Assembly: GCA_014898415.1 (NCBI GenBank)
Contig: RCTD01000004.1
Span: 2,479,001 to 2,543,000 of the forward strand
DNA from: Stromatinia cepivora
Taxonomy: Eukaryota; Ascomycota; Leotiomycetes; Helotiales; Sclerotiniaceae
DNA: 64,000 bases
Reading direction: 5' to 3'
Shown: in pieces, positions 1 through 12,203 of the stretch
How positions within the stretch are numbered: the stretch's first letter is position 1
Layout of the letters: each line of letters starts with the position of its first letter
Position numbers and translations under genes: made by a program
Notes under the pieces: generated by a model
Told to the model about the DNA's origin: nothing
What the model saw: only the letters and a program-made list of their open reading frames with translations
Database searches by the model: none

Positions 1-745
1 AGAATTCTGATCCCATCACCAGTCTCACTCTCTTCAAGATATCTTTCTGCTGCTTCGCGTACGCAAAAGCAAAGTCGTGCAGCCGCATTCGCCCAATCAG
101 TATTTGGAGCATTCCAAGCAACAGAATATACCTTCCCATGGTGGATTGTTGGGAAGAGGTCCTTCATCTCAGCGTTGGGATGAATACAGGTTATGTGAAG
201 TGCGCAGTTTTCATTCTCGGTTGTAAGTAAGTCGTTGAGGACTTCAGCCGTGATCTCGCCCTCGTACTTGGGATTCGGTTGCACCCCAGCGGCATTAAGC
301 ATAGCTTGAATCTCTGGTGTAATCATGGCTCTTTCACCCTTCTTCAATCTTGCCGGTTCGAAGGGGATAAGTGGTTGCTCGCTAGGGAGTAATACTCTCT
401 TTGGAGCATCCGTGTCTATTGGGAGAGCATCGTACTCCTCCTCAGAGGTCTCGGTATTGGAATAATAGTGAGTGTCTTCTTTAAGTGTCAGGAATTGTTC
501 CATATATCAAAAGAGTTGAAGGACTTACCAAAAGACAACTCATCAGTAACGCTTGAGCTCTTACTCTTGTCCATTACATTTTTTGCACTTTCCATAGTAG
601 CGTTCATGATCTCTTCAGCAAGGCCTGTGGGTAAGATTGTTAGTTTTGAGTCAATGTTTTCAGATGGACTTGTTGCCATACTATCCTTTCGTCCACCATG
701 TTGAGAGATCTTGCCTCGACCAAAAGATGCTGGAAAATTCGACAT
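1..745 (-). CDS. Hypothetical protein with RRM-like fold, 3' end outside window
   Basis: Two exons on the minus strand: 529..745 and 1..478, split by a 50-nt intron (479..528) with a GTAAGT donor and an AAAG acceptor; the joined frame stays open to the left edge (about 231 residues, incomplete). The start is the ATG at 745. The N-terminus is Ser/Lys-rich and low complexity, then an acidic stretch (TETSEEEYDALP). From about residue 170 the sequence reads CALHITCIHPN, then a GKVYSVAW element and an AAARLCFCVREAAERYL helix, an alternation I read as a divergent RRM-like beta-alpha-beta pattern. The same layout occurs in the next gene (2222-3798), so the two may be diverged paralogues. Function unknown; nucleic-acid binding would be a guess. 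The splice model is strong because frame and splice sites agree; the domain call is weaker. Confidence 0.7.
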
Positions 746-2221
746 CTTCAAATATCGGAGGTTGCAACGGGATAAGTGTTTCAGAAATTTAAGTTATCTT
801 TAGAGATCGAGAAGATAGAGAGAGGATGTCTCGAGTGTGCTTTAGATCGCTCTAGTACGAGCAAGGATTTTTGGACTCGGTTTCGCGAGTATGATCTCTT
901 AGAAGGAAAACAGAAAAGCCGAGCATTCAATGAAGGGAAAATCAGGAATCGTTCTCTTTCTTAATTTGATTTCGTATTGGTGCTGATTGGTGCTTTCGTT
1001 ATGCAGCTACCCGATTTTCATGCAGCTCCGCTCTCTCCTGCGAATAGCTTCGCACTCCTGGTAAATATTTAAGCTCTTGAGTCTTTGAAGTGAAAGAGCA
1101 AGAAGTTTTGATATGGTGGTTGATGTTTTGAAGACAAATAAATTCAGCAAAGGAGTTTGTGTCGGAGAGATCTTATGGTGGGGAAAGATGATGATGTGGA
1201 TTGTTGAGAGTTCGGACCTTGAGATGGATTTTTTTTTGAAGCAGTATGCTTATGGAGTTGATATGACAGTGAATAGAAAATCATGGTGAATATGGATACG
1301 GATATGGATATTCTTTTTCTTGGGGGTTTAAGCGAGTTGTTATTGGTTAATTTGAGGTTGTTCGGCTAGGCTAGTGGTGACTTTGGAACTTGAATTTACA
1401 TCTTCGAAGATGGGAATTGGTTTGAGGGAGAGGATGTGGTCTTAACTTTGCTTGAGCTATGGAAAATGGTAGAAGGAAAAGGGAATTTGGAAGTATTGGA
1501 ATAATTATTCATTTTTGGTGAATGAAAAGGTAGAGTAGTCCTTCTCTGGTAGTTTTATTGGGCAATTGATGAATGAGGGTGAATAAATTCTTGGGTATCT
1601 TTTAAAGAAACCAGAAACCTGTTTTATTTTGTACTGTGTTGTAGCTTTGTAGGTATTTCAAAAAAGTAGTGAAGGGATATATTGAACTGTATTGAACATA
1701 TTGATATTTGAATTCTTGAAAGTTGTACAAATGATACTGGAATTTATAAAATGCATTCAACATTCAATACTTGAGCTTGAGAGAGTAATTATACATGAAA
1801 GGGATAATGTGATAAGTCAAAAATTGCTATTCCCCTCTCTGACACCTTTCTATCTGTCAAAACTTAATTCTTGAGTAGTCTAATGAAAAGACATGGTATT
1901 TCCTGCTTTCTGAGAATGTATCTAGGGCTTCATAATGATAAGTTTCTACTTCAATTTAGCTCTAATGTTACAAATTTATTTTGAAACTATTTGTACACAA
2001 TACTAGAAGTTGTTGCACATTTTATTCATTTCTGGAAGAAGTAATTCTAGGACAAACCAATACCGATTTTATGGTATTGCAATTTTATTCAGGGCTCTGC
2101 GTACCTTTCAAATATACATGATACAAAGAAGCTTCTTTCCGAAAGCCACAAACACAATCACAATAAGCTATCCTAAACTAAACTCCCACTCCCACGCTCA
2201 AACATCATCTCTAAATCAATA
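746..2221. other. Intergenic region, no gene seen
   Basis: About 1.5 kb between two minus-strand genes: the 5' flank of the gene ending at 745 and the 3' flank of the gene at 2222-3798. AT-rich with T runs and only short accidental reading frames. I see no RNA gene, inverted repeat or transposon end in it. Confidence 0.55.
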
Positions 2222-3798
2222 TCAACTTCCGTCCGGCGCATCACAAGGATCCCTCAAAAACTCCACCCTAAACCCCTCCAACCCCGGATCAGCAAGCACA
2301 CCCGCACAAATAACCTCGGCCTGCCCCGCATAACTCCCAAACTCAACCAGCACCTCGCAATTCGCACCCACGAACGTTTCCTGCTGATGAATAAAATCAA
2401 CCCAACAATACGATTTGGCATAGCGAATGAATTTCCTCAGATTGAAACCCGGCGCTGGACCGGTGATCTTGAGGACTCTTGAGACGTCCTTCTTTTCGCA
2501 TGGGCCGACGCGGTGCCGGTGCCAGGTCGCGATTACCCGTTGATTTCGGATGAGCATGTCTTCGCGGTGGCGGGTCATGTCGATGTATTTTTGCGCGCCG
2601 GAGCGCGTCATGAATACGATGTCTATGAGTGAGGTTCGATTTTCGGTGGCAACTCGGCCGAGGGAGTAGATTGCGCCGGTACGGATTGTGTTGAAGATTT
2701 CTTGGTTTTTGGCGATGCTGTTTACTTTTATTTGGACGGCGCAGTTTAAATGTTCGGGGACGGGAGATTTGGGACCAACTGGAATAGTAGTGTTATTGTC
2801 CTGAGGAGTTGAACCACTGAGGGCGTGAGCATCTGAGATGTCCTTGTCTGCCGAAAGTTGCCGGGGCTTTTGCGCTCCAGAGTTGGTACTGTCGGCAGAC
2901 ATAGTCTTGTTATGTTGACTACCTTCTGCTGTTTGATAAATTGGATTGGGTGGTCCTGATGGCGATATTTCAGAATTCGGATCGGTTGGTGAACCCGCAT
3001 ATAACAGTTGCTGCTGTGCAATAGTGGGCTCGACACTGTCACGAATACTGGTAACATGGATCGGCAGACCCTGCCACTGTTGAGTTTGAGTGTGTATCTC
3101 TCGTAGCGGAAAATCAGGACACCAGCCATTCATAGTATTTGTGTCATCGGCCTGTGCAATCAGCACAGTCCATGGATATTTGGCCGTGATAAATGCCTGT
3201 TCTCCGAAGGCAAGTGTGCGTGGTCGAAACATGCTGGTCGCATCGACCGAGTCGACTTCGGGATGAAATTTAGGATAATCTTCATTTTCACGGGAATCAA
3301 ACATTGGGTGAAGCTCGGGTCGATATTGACGAACAGTCTGGCAAGCACCATGAAGCCAGATTAGTTCGAGATAATGGGTCCACGACACCTTTTCATCGTC
3401 CCCGACTGTATTCATGTCTATGTTTGTGTCAGCTTTTGAGCAATCAACCGAGCTTCCGAGCAGATACCTACTGAACGTGTTTATTCTGTCCCGAAAGCAC
3501 TCAAGATATTCCTCATAGAGTTGTTCCCCTATTAATATGTTAGTCGACGTAGGTTCTTTTTGTTCTATAGGTGACAAATAACTTACTTGACTTTGCTGGA
3601 CTACTGGTACCATCTTCGCAGATTACATAGTTTGAAATGTACCAGATTTCTGTTAAAATTAGCTTTCGGTATGTGACATTGCCTGGGATTATTCTTACTG
3701 CCTCGGTCATCCAGAAGCTCGACAGTGTCGCTTTTGACGCCCACAGCGAGTGGTAACTGTTGATCTTGTGGACCGCGTGTAATTCTGAAGCAAGTCAT
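2222..3798 (-). CDS. Hypothetical protein with C-terminal RRM-like domains (489 aa)
   Basis: Three exons on the minus strand: 3699..3798, 3587..3649 and 2222..3528. Intron 1 (49 nt) has donor GTAAGA, a branch-like GCTAATTTTAAC and AACAG; intron 2 (58 nt) has GTAAGT, CTAAC and AATAG. Phases agree and give 489 residues starting MTCFRITRGPQD. Continuing upstream in the frame of exon 3 would look open but ignores these sites, so I chose the spliced form. The middle is low complexity (Ser/Thr/Asn/Gln). From about residue 330 a CAVQIKV...GAIYSLGR...IDIVFMTRSGAQKYI unit and then a SRVLKITGP...CEVLVEFGS...GFRVEFLRDPC unit give two RRM-like repeats. The first resembles the unit in the gene at 1-745. 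No catalytic motif is visible. Function unknown. Confidence 0.75.
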
Positions 3799-4827
3799 AT
3801 TATGATCTAAGGTGATATGCACAAGTGGATTTGAGATAGTGTCTCTGTAAAATGCAGAATTGAGATGACTCGGTCTTGATAAGACTCTCTGATGATGGTT
3901 TATGGAGGAAGTTGTTCATGGTAGTCTCATGTATGAAGCAAAGTTGTGAAAGTATCGAGGTCATAATGAAAGCGTTTGAACTAAACATTTTCATCTTGGT
4001 ACGGCGAATTCTGGTACGTTCTGAGTCACATGCTCGAAATTGTCGAAATAACTTTGCCCAAGTTGGTTGCCTAAGGGGCGAGAGAGAACGAGGATACCAG
4101 AGCCACTCATAATGTACCGTGGGAAAGAGCATCACATTACTATATTATACAGCTAATTGCATCTATCATTAAACTCACCATGGCGAACATATATGATAAG
4201 AAGTTCCGGAGAGAAGTCTATCCTCGTGAATCATGCACTAGGCAGCAGTCATTGCTGTAGCAACTCATCTTGAAAAACCCCACTCCATAGTGATATATGA
4301 AAGCCTTACCAGTATGGTATATAATCTATTCCCTACAGGATTCTCAAAGATACAGCAAGGCTCTAACATATGAAAAGGAGAGGGTTGGTTCCAATGATTA
4401 ATAAAATACCTTTCAGTTGACTTCATGGAAGGTAAGGACTGCATGATGATATTGCCGAACTGACAATCAGACAAGAATATCAGTTTGAAAAGGAAACGAG
4501 ACAAATTCATCCGCGAGCTGTTCTGGTGACCTTGCACACAAACAGTCTCCTAACTAACAAACCGTGGTCAAGTATTTATGAAAGACCGTCAACTTTTCCA
4601 GCTGGAACGAACGAGTTGTGGATAGGAGAGAGTATTTCACCACACAAATCCACCCACTTCATAGTTGCCGCGTGGAAGGAATCAAAAATGGAAAGAATTT
4701 ATTGAACTGGTATGATTTTATTCGTAAACATTCGAAATAATTCAAGCTCTTCAAACATTTGATTGCAAGATAGGTATCTTGAAATCTAAGATATTCCCAC
4801 ATCCCAATAGTGAACTACAACGACTTT
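3799..4827. other. Intergenic region, no gene seen
   Basis: About 1 kb between the 5' end of the gene at 2222-3798 and the 3' end of the dioxygenase gene. Short open frames on both strands overlap each other and have no recognisable motif. Probably promoter and 5' leader of the RRM-like gene plus the dioxygenase 3' flank. Confidence 0.5.
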
Positions 4828-5894
4828 CTATGCTCCGGTTCGGGGGACAAGCATGACAGGATAATTGAGCTCCAATGATGCCTTGGGATTATTCTTCAAA
4901 GGTACGAAATCGACAACAAGTGAATCCTTAACGGCAAATACGGAGTCATCTCGAAGATATCCGCCTTTTGAGTCGAAGATCTGGGTTGTGACAGGCTTGT
5001 AATGATCATGTTGGAGCTGTGGCTTCAATATTAGCCTGGACTAAAGGGCAATCTTTGATGAACGCTAGGACTTACAATCAGATGGATATGCGCGGGTCGA
5101 AAAGGATGTCTGTCTAATAGCTGTAGAATCTTGCCAGCAGGACCTATGGATATTTAGCTTGGTTTCTCTAGAATGGCAGATGACATGACATACCGTCAAA
5201 AGGTACGGGATAAGGAGTCGGTTTCAAGCAATAAAACCCATAATGTCCATTCTCGTCAGTCCTAAACTTTCCCCTCAAGTTATGTTCTGCTTGTTCATCA
5301 TCCTGTTGTTCATATAATCCATTGGTGGACGCCTGCCATACATCCACGGTAGCACCAACTATAGGCTTCTTGGTCTTATTATCTGTGACAGTTCCATGCA
5401 TGTATGCTATCTCTCCATCATCGACTGGTGTAAGAATTATCGAAGATTCGTTCTCTAGCACTGGAGCATCGTGTCGGAAGAATGGCCCAAGAATGGCACT
5501 TGCGGTAGGTGCGTCTACGGCGTCCGTAGCTTTCTTGAATGTGATTTCATCCACGAGGCTGCAAATTCATATGAATGTTAGAGGTACACAATGCTTCAAG
5601 GAGAATGAAAACATACGATTCCAAGCCAATGACATCGCAAACTAATTGCCCCTCGTTTCTCTTATCGTCACTCATCCTTCCAGCCTCATTGAGAAGCTCA
5701 ACTCCTTGCATCCACTCATCTACTGTGAGTTCTACTTCTCGCGCAAAGTCATGAACATGTGTGATGAGGCAGCTCATAACTTCCCTCATGCGAGGACTGG
5801 TCTTGGGTCCCATTGCGTCGATTACATTTTGTGTGAAGTTTGGATCGAATTTGTGTGAGGTAGCGCCATTTGTGTGCTCAGCTATGCTCGTCAT
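4828..5894 (-). CDS. Intradiol ring-cleavage dioxygenase (hydroxyquinol/catechol 1,2-dioxygenase type)
   Basis: Four exons on the minus strand (5617..5894, 5194..5558, 5076..5143, 4828..5016) join in frame to 299 residues, the usual length of the family. Introns are 50-59 nt with GTATGT, GTATGT and GTAAGT donors. Residues 1-93 form the helical N-terminal dimerisation domain; the C-terminal beta domain follows. The four Fe(III) ligands are visible: Tyr175 (NGLY), Tyr209 (TPYPVP), His233 and His235 (RPAHIHL), with the spacing (34, 24, 2) typical of intradiol enzymes. These insert O2 between the two hydroxylated carbons of catechol or hydroxyquinol, opening the ring to a muconate or maleylacetate. 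Expected cytosolic; no signal peptide. It is divergent from a phenol-hydroxylase-type gene 844 bp away, a common hydroxylate-then-cleave arrangement. Exact substrate not decidable from sequence. The last acceptor could instead lie 6 nt upstream, adding two residues. Confidence 0.9.
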
Positions 5895-6738
5895 GTTGGA
5901 TACGTAATTGAGGTCCGCTAGTTTGAGAACTGTGAAATAATAGCAATATATCGTTCGATACATTGGATGTGTTGGATGATAGTGAACTATATATCCATCG
6001 GAAGGGTACTGCACTTCCGTCGGATCAAGGCGGCTTAGGATGAACCAACAAAGGGCAGAGCTTCCTGGTCCACAAAGCTCCAAACATTTCTAATAGATGA
6101 CAATTGATGAGACAAGCCGTTCCAAAGGTTGCAATTGTTAGGTGTTGGATCCCGAAACCCTACAGTATGAATCAATTTTTGGTGTTGATGGAATGAGAGT
6201 TGTGAGAAGGAGCTTGGGCAATACCTTTCTTTCTATTGGTTGGATTGGGTAATCTGCTCTCTAGTAGGAGGCTGGCTCGGAGGTTGTCGCGAAAGGTAAA
6301 TAATTTAATATGGGGCCGAAGAGGATCGGGGAGATAATAAGGTAATCTTACATTGCCAACAGAGCCAATAGGAAGGGTTCAGACTTGCGAGACGGTAGAA
6401 CTATTATAACTTGATTGGATCAGGAGCCGGCCGGATAAGACCTTAGCCAGAGGAGGGTGGACCAATTATGACCTTGAAATCTAACCCCGCATTATCACTT
6501 TATTACATAGCCTTGCTTCTGTCCCGACACTTTAAAATATATACGCGCTAAGTAATGTAGCTAAGTAATGTAAGACATTTTTTCCCCACATATTGCTGTT
6601 TTTCCTGTTTTTCCTGTTTTTTCATACTGCTTTAAGAAATTCGAATAGATATCGAGCTGTTCCCCCACACTTCTTTATTGCCCAGGTAATTGTCTCGACT
6701 TGGAGGCATCACGGTAGGTCTGTGCCAATTACAATAAA
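5895..6738. promoter_or_regulatory. Shared divergent promoter of dioxygenase and monooxygenase
   Basis: 844 bp separate the two divergent start codons, so the ring-hydroxylation and ring-cleavage genes probably share control. The stretch has C/T-rich leader sequence near 6585-6625 and the ATG at 6739 lies in a favourable A-rich context. No regulator site can be named with confidence. Confidence 0.5.
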
Positions 6739-8862
6739 ATGGCCACAAATACTGTCTCTCATGTCGATGTGCTCATCATCGGAGCCGGTCCGGCTGGACT
6801 AATGGCTGCAACTTGGATGGCGAGATGTGGGATCAATGCGAGGATTATCGACAAGAGGGGTACCAAAATTTTTAACGGGTACAAATCGTCAAAATCTCTC
6901 AACATCGGCGAACTCATGAACTGACGTGAGCTTCGCAATAGTCAAGCAGATGGGCTTCAATGTCGCACCTTAGAAATCTTCGACTCGTTTGACTTTGCAG
7001 ATAGGGTATGGAAGGAAAGCAATCATATGCTTGAGATTTGCCTTTGGAACCCAGATTCCGAAGGAAGGCTGAGAAGATCTGATAGAATACCGGATACTAT
7101 TCCAGGCATTAGTCGTTTTCAGGAGGTAGTTTTGCACCAAGGTACACTTCGTTTGCTACAAATATGCCCAATGACCTAACGTGGATGTTTCTACCTAGGT
7201 CGAATAGAACGTTTCTTTCTCGATTCTCTGAAGCAGCACAGCAATATCAGAGTTGAGCGCGGAGTCCTTCCGGACAAGCTCACCTTCGACGAAACAAAAG
7301 CGAACGATCCGAACGAATATCCTATTGAAGTTGTTTTACAGCATCTCAGCGATGAGCAAGTAAATCCCGAGCAGAATCAAACAACAGTCGATGGAGGAGC
7401 AACTTCCGATGGCCTTTTCCGAAGTAATATGGCAGCTGATGATACCGACGAACTCTTAAACAACGCACATAAAAATGGCTTAGCAGGAAGCAGTGAGATC
7501 GTAAAGGCAAAATATATGATAGGATGCGATGGCGCACATTCCTGGACTCGAAGGCAACTAGGATACAAACTCGAAGGTGAACAAACAGATTACATTTGGG
7601 GTGTACTTGATATTATTCCAATCACAAATTTTCCCGACATTCGAATGAGATGTGCTATTCACTCTGCAAGTTCCGGAAGTGTGATGGTTATACCAAGAGA
7701 AAATAAACTTGTCAGACTATACATTCAAATCACTACTACAGAAAAGGGGGCAAAAATTGAGCGATCGGCCATCAATCCCAAGATGATTTTGGAAGCCGCC
7801 CAAAGAACAATGGTACCTTATAAGTTAGATTATGAGTATTGTGATTGGTGGACAGCTTATCAAATTGGTCAACGAGTTGCTTCGAACTTTTCCAAGAACG
7901 AGCGAATATTTCTAGCTGGTGATGCAGTACATACTCATTCACCTAAAGCTGGACAAGGTATGAATGTTAGCATGCAAGATACTTACAATTTGGGATGGAA
8001 AATAGCTGCTGTTCTTAATGGAACTGCTAATCGATCAATCTTGAAGACTTACCAGTCCGAACGTCGACGGATTGCCCAAGACCTCATTGCATTCGATCAT
8101 AAATTATCTCGACTCTTTTCTGGTCGTCCAGCAAAAGATGTTATGGATGAGGCAGGTATCAGTATGGATGAATTCAAAGATGCTTTAGAAAAGGGGAATT
8201 TGTTCACTAGTGGTGTAGCCGTGAATTACGGTGCTAGTGTCATCGTTGCGAAAGAAGGCGATGCTATAGAGCAAGGAGATGGGACTGATGTAGCCCAGAA
8301 CACTACAGCTAGAGTGATAGGTAAACCAAATCTGGCCTCTAATATTAAAATTGGTATGCGAATGCCTAGTTTCAAGGTCCTTAACCAATCGGATGCAAGA
8401 CCTTGGCATTTCCAAGAACATTTAAAGAGTGATGGACGCTGGAGAATTGTGATTTTTGCGGGAGATATCTCGGATGATGTCCAAATGTCTCGAATCATTA
8501 CTCTAGGCCAGGAATTACAAGATCTAGTAGCAAAATTCACACCGAAAACCAAAGCAATCGATTCAGTAATCGAAGTCCTCATGATTCATAGCGCACCAAG
8601 AGTACAAATAGAACTTCTAGATCTCCCAGACATCTTCCATCCTTGGAGTAAGAGAGATGGATATGATTACAGCAAGGTTTATGTAGATGATATGTCGTAT
8701 CATGAGGGACATGGAAAGGCGTATGAAGGGTATGGTGTTAATGAGAAGAGAGGATGTGCGGTGGTGTTAAGACCAGATCAATATGTTAGTTGGGTTGGGG
8801 AATTGGAAGATGTAGGGGAAATGGAGAGGTTTTTTATGGGGTTTATGGTGGTGGGGAGGTAG
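6739..8862 (+). CDS. FAD-dependent phenol 2-monooxygenase-like aromatic hydroxylase
   Basis: Three exons (6739..6878, 6942..7141, 7199..8862) join to 667 residues; introns of 63 and 57 nt use GTACAA and GTACAC donors with AATAG and CCTAG acceptors. The class A flavoprotein signature is complete: dinucleotide-binding IGAGPAG (residues 14-20), the DG motif GCDGAHSW (D224/G225) and the GD motif LAGDAVHTHSPKAGQG (G354/D355) that contacts FAD ribityl. From about residue 490 a thioredoxin-like C-terminal domain follows, as in fungal phenol hydroxylase, used for dimerisation. These enzymes use NADPH and O2 to add a hydroxyl ortho to an existing one on phenols. The divergent intradiol dioxygenase would cleave the product. 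Without the first splice the frame stops after 61 codons, which supports the intron. Substrate (phenol, resorcinol, hydroxybenzoate or a naphthol) is unknown. Confidence 0.9.
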
Positions 8863-9024
8863 ATGGTTTGATGGAGGGAGGTGTTGGATTCCTCGAAGGC
8901 GCGAATTTTACTACCAAATTTTGAAGTTTGAAAGTGGGTAGTGATGCCTTGATTTCGTTGGTGGTATATATGTTGTTCTTTAAGAGAGACATTCGTCTGG
9001 TTATTACAGATCAGAATAGATATC

Positions 9025-9202
9025 TTTTGTTGCATATCTAATTTCTGCATTTTTTTTATCGATGTCATACCTAATGAAGATCCCCCGGGTTTCCGATCTC
9101 ATATCTCTATACGGTAAACCCAACAGGATATCCAGCAGGATACCAAACAGAATACCTAAGCTGAAATCTCCAGTCCGAGGAGAAATCAGATGTGCAACAA
9201 AA
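9025..9202. mobile_element. Candidate 178-bp MITE with about 23-bp inverted ends
   Basis: The left end reads TTTTGTTGCATATCT and the right end is its near-perfect complement (AGATGTGCAACAAAA). Similarity continues inward: ATTTCTGC on the left against ATTTCTCC in the complement of the right end. Internal sequence has no coding frame. I do not see a clear target-site duplication, so the exact borders and superfamily are open. Confidence 0.4.
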
Positions 9203-9259
9203 AGTCAAAAGTTCAATGGTCGACCAACCAGACGACAGAACAGAGTGATTTAATTTTGG

Positions 9260-9779
9260 TTTTGTTGCATATCTACGAATTTGGATGACAAGCTGAAATC
9301 TCTTGTATCTCGCTGTTGTGGGGTGACGGGGGGAAATTGGCCTGGGTTGCTGGGATGGGCTTGGAAATTGCTGAATCGGAGGTCTGGTGAAATTGGCTTA
9401 GATCTCGCCATTTCCAAGGAGATGTCGAAGCGGGATGTGTGCTGGTTGTGGTATGGTAAGTCTGCTACACCTTGGATCTTGTATGACTTGCAAAGAGCCT
9501 CCAGGCGGGTAGTCAATCCTCCGTTACTTCTGCAGATTGAAGGTGGTTCTCGGATAGAGATATGGAAATGCAGTACTTGTGGAGAAATTACCATTAGTCT
9601 GCAGTCTTCCGAGATCAACTATCATACCCTCAACCCAGGACCTTTGCGAGTTTACTGAATGAATCTCTACTATTGTAGTTCTGCTATGATTGGCATAGGC
9701 TTTTGCTGGGCCATGGACGGAGCTGGGCTGGACCTGGGCTGGACCACGGTTTGACCACGGTTTTCAGATATGCAACAAA
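9260..9779. repeat. 520-bp segment bounded by inverted copies of the 15-bp motif
   Basis: TTTTGTTGCATATCT at 9260..9274 faces AGATATGCAACAAA at 9766..9779. Unlike 9025-9202, the similarity does not extend far inward. Frames of about 120 codons are open on both strands (9281-9658 plus, 9250-9618 minus) but neither resembles a known family. It may be a second MITE-like element or chance pairing of dispersed motif copies. Confidence 0.3.
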
Positions 9780-11751
9780 TCTATCTATTATAAACCAAAT
9801 TTTACTTTGACAGGGAGGAGATGTTTTCATCTTGGACTTTGCTTGATCTCTGATAATTTCGGATTCCTTCTCGCCCCGTCATGTGGTTATGGTTAGCATT
9901 TTATTGGATGGCACTTTTCAATAACATTTGAGGATATACCAAAACTTTTCACAGTGCCATCCCAAGTATATATCACTGTATATATGATTTCAAGGCACAA
10001 GATGAGAGCGGTAGGATGGAGGTTCTAGTAAAGTTCTCAAAGACTTTTATATAAAAGTGACAGCTAGAAACTCCTCGTTGGGTAACTAGAGAGTAATTTG
10101 GGAAGGAAAGGCTAATCAACAAAACATTGAGATGTGGAAGAGAAGTTTTACAATTATCTTGCTAGGTACATCTTTAGCAGAGAAATGAGTTGTGTTATTC
10201 GTAGATAATTATGCAACAAGACCTCTAAGTATAATATGAAATATTATCATTTGACATACATCCCCCAGGAAAGAAAATCGCATCACTTAGGAAGTAGTAG
10301 TCATTATTGCTCCTAGATAATATTTCATCTATTTTCATCTCAAGTAAGTTCCTCCTACATCATCATCATTAGACCTCAAATTACTTATTTTACCATTGAA
10401 TATAAATCTGTTTTGTATAATAATTAAGCAACAGCATATCATTCCGTCTAATCATATTACTTAATCCCAATAACAGATAGCTCCACCACATCCGAAGAAA
10501 TTACCACAATTACATTTTTCTTGAAGTTCATTGTGTGTAATTATGGTGTTTACTGTAGAAAGAGGAGTGGTTTATATGCTCATTGTCTTCGTTCTACAGT
10601 TTTCCGTATTCACTGGTGTATATGTGCCCTTCTCTACATTGTCTATCCCTCCTGGAGATAAAATAGAGTAGCAAGTCATTATAAGATTCACTGAGAACAA
10701 GAAACCCAAATATCTTCATGATTCACGTAGTCGCAATATGAATTATACAGCTAGATTTCACATGACATATTAAAGAGCAGCTCAAATAGAGCATCAGGAC
10801 TTGATTCCTCTAAAATTTAAGCTTAAACATTATCGAACCATGGAAGTTGATTCATTGAGGTTGCACAAGAATTCCGATAGATATTTTTATCTGCAATAAG
10901 AAGGGATGGTGTTCATCTCATAGTATATGACAGTGAGTGAAAAGAATGATAAAGGCTGGAGGAAAACCGAATTCGAGACGATATACATCAACAGCTTTCT
11001 GATCGAGAAAATATTCTCATCCCAAATAACTTACTATATACATTACCATTGTCATGAAATCCAGTCCAAAGATCGGTCCCCAAACGACACACCTACCCAC
11101 ACAAATCCCAACTTCAACGTAACTTCTTCTCGTAAGGAAAACTCGGGTTCAATACCTGGGTATCAACACCACTCAATCTCAGCAGCATTAGCCTAGTACC
11201 TTGACATTTTGGAAATTGTTGCCTAAAGAAAAATAAAAGCATTCGGACACTGAAAGGGAGTTTATATATCCTTTCTTGCCTCTCTTCCACTCCTTCTCCA
11301 CTCCTTAACCAATTTTTCACCGCCCCTCTGTAATTGGTAGTACCAGCAGACCACGTTGGATTCACCGATATGGCAAAGTACAAATGGATATCATATCCTC
11401 ATAAAATGGGTCACGACTCGCTGATTACGATATGCAACAAACCTCACCTCACGAGGAGAATCTGCGCTGAATGAACATCCCCCAGAAAAATTACTGAGCG
11501 GCCTGGAAATTGAAATTTACTCCTGCTTTGTTGGCTGATAAGAAAGATAGATTTTATTGTCTGTGAATCAAATCTCATGCTTCATAAGAATACAGATCAT
11601 ATTTTAAAACTTGTGATCAGTTACAATTTTAGATACGGAGATGGAAATTAAGAGTTGGCCTCTACTCTTATTTCCACAGGAAGATTTTGTGACTTTTCTC
11701 ATGGTGAACATTGATTGAGAGATGCAACAAAAGTTTCAAGGCAGCGGTCTT

Positions 11752-12203
11752 CAGGGCTGGGCACCTATACTCTATCCGGGGTATTTGACCTCTATAGAGT
11801 GGTTACCCTACCCTATAGGGATTCTATAGAATGGTTATCCGGAAATATCGTTGGGTGTCAAAATACCGTAAAGTAAATATTATATGATTATCCAATATTA
11901 TTATTCAAAGTTGAGATTATTTTTGATTATATTGACAATTAGAAATATCAGATATAAATATTATATAATATAATACAAATATCATATATTTTAATACAAA
12001 TATTATATAATATAAATATTATATTATATATTGAATCTTTATTGAAAAATATATTATATATATGATATATATTTATAAGTATTATAGCACTCAGAGTATT
12101 TTATAAGGTAATTATCCTACCCTACAGAGCTTCAACAGGGTGGCTTTTCGGCCGGGTTTACCCCAGGTTACCCCGGGTATACCCCACCTTTTGCCCAGCC
12201 CTG
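11752..12203. mobile_element. hAT-type MITE, 452 bp, with 8-bp target-site duplication
   Basis: The element begins CAGGGCTGGGCA and ends with the exact complement TGCCCAGCCCTG, a 12-bp perfect terminal inverted repeat. It is flanked by identical 8-bp direct repeats GCGGTCTT at 11744..11751 and 12204..12211. Ends of the CAGGG type and 8-bp duplications are characteristic of hAT transposons. There is no transposase; the interior (about 11870-12100) is nearly pure A/T with many ATATTATAT palindromes. Non-autonomous. The perfect ends and duplication suggest a fairly recent insertion. Confidence 0.88.

Noticed and set aside
3587..3710. Alternative start for the RRM-like gene at the ATG at 3710
   Set aside because: Frame is open, but an intron at 3650..3698 with donor, branch site and acceptor gives a longer coherent N-terminus from 3798.
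9250..9658. Overlapping open frames of about 120 codons on both strands
   Set aside because: They overlap antiparallel, match no family I know, and lie between two inverted repeat motifs.
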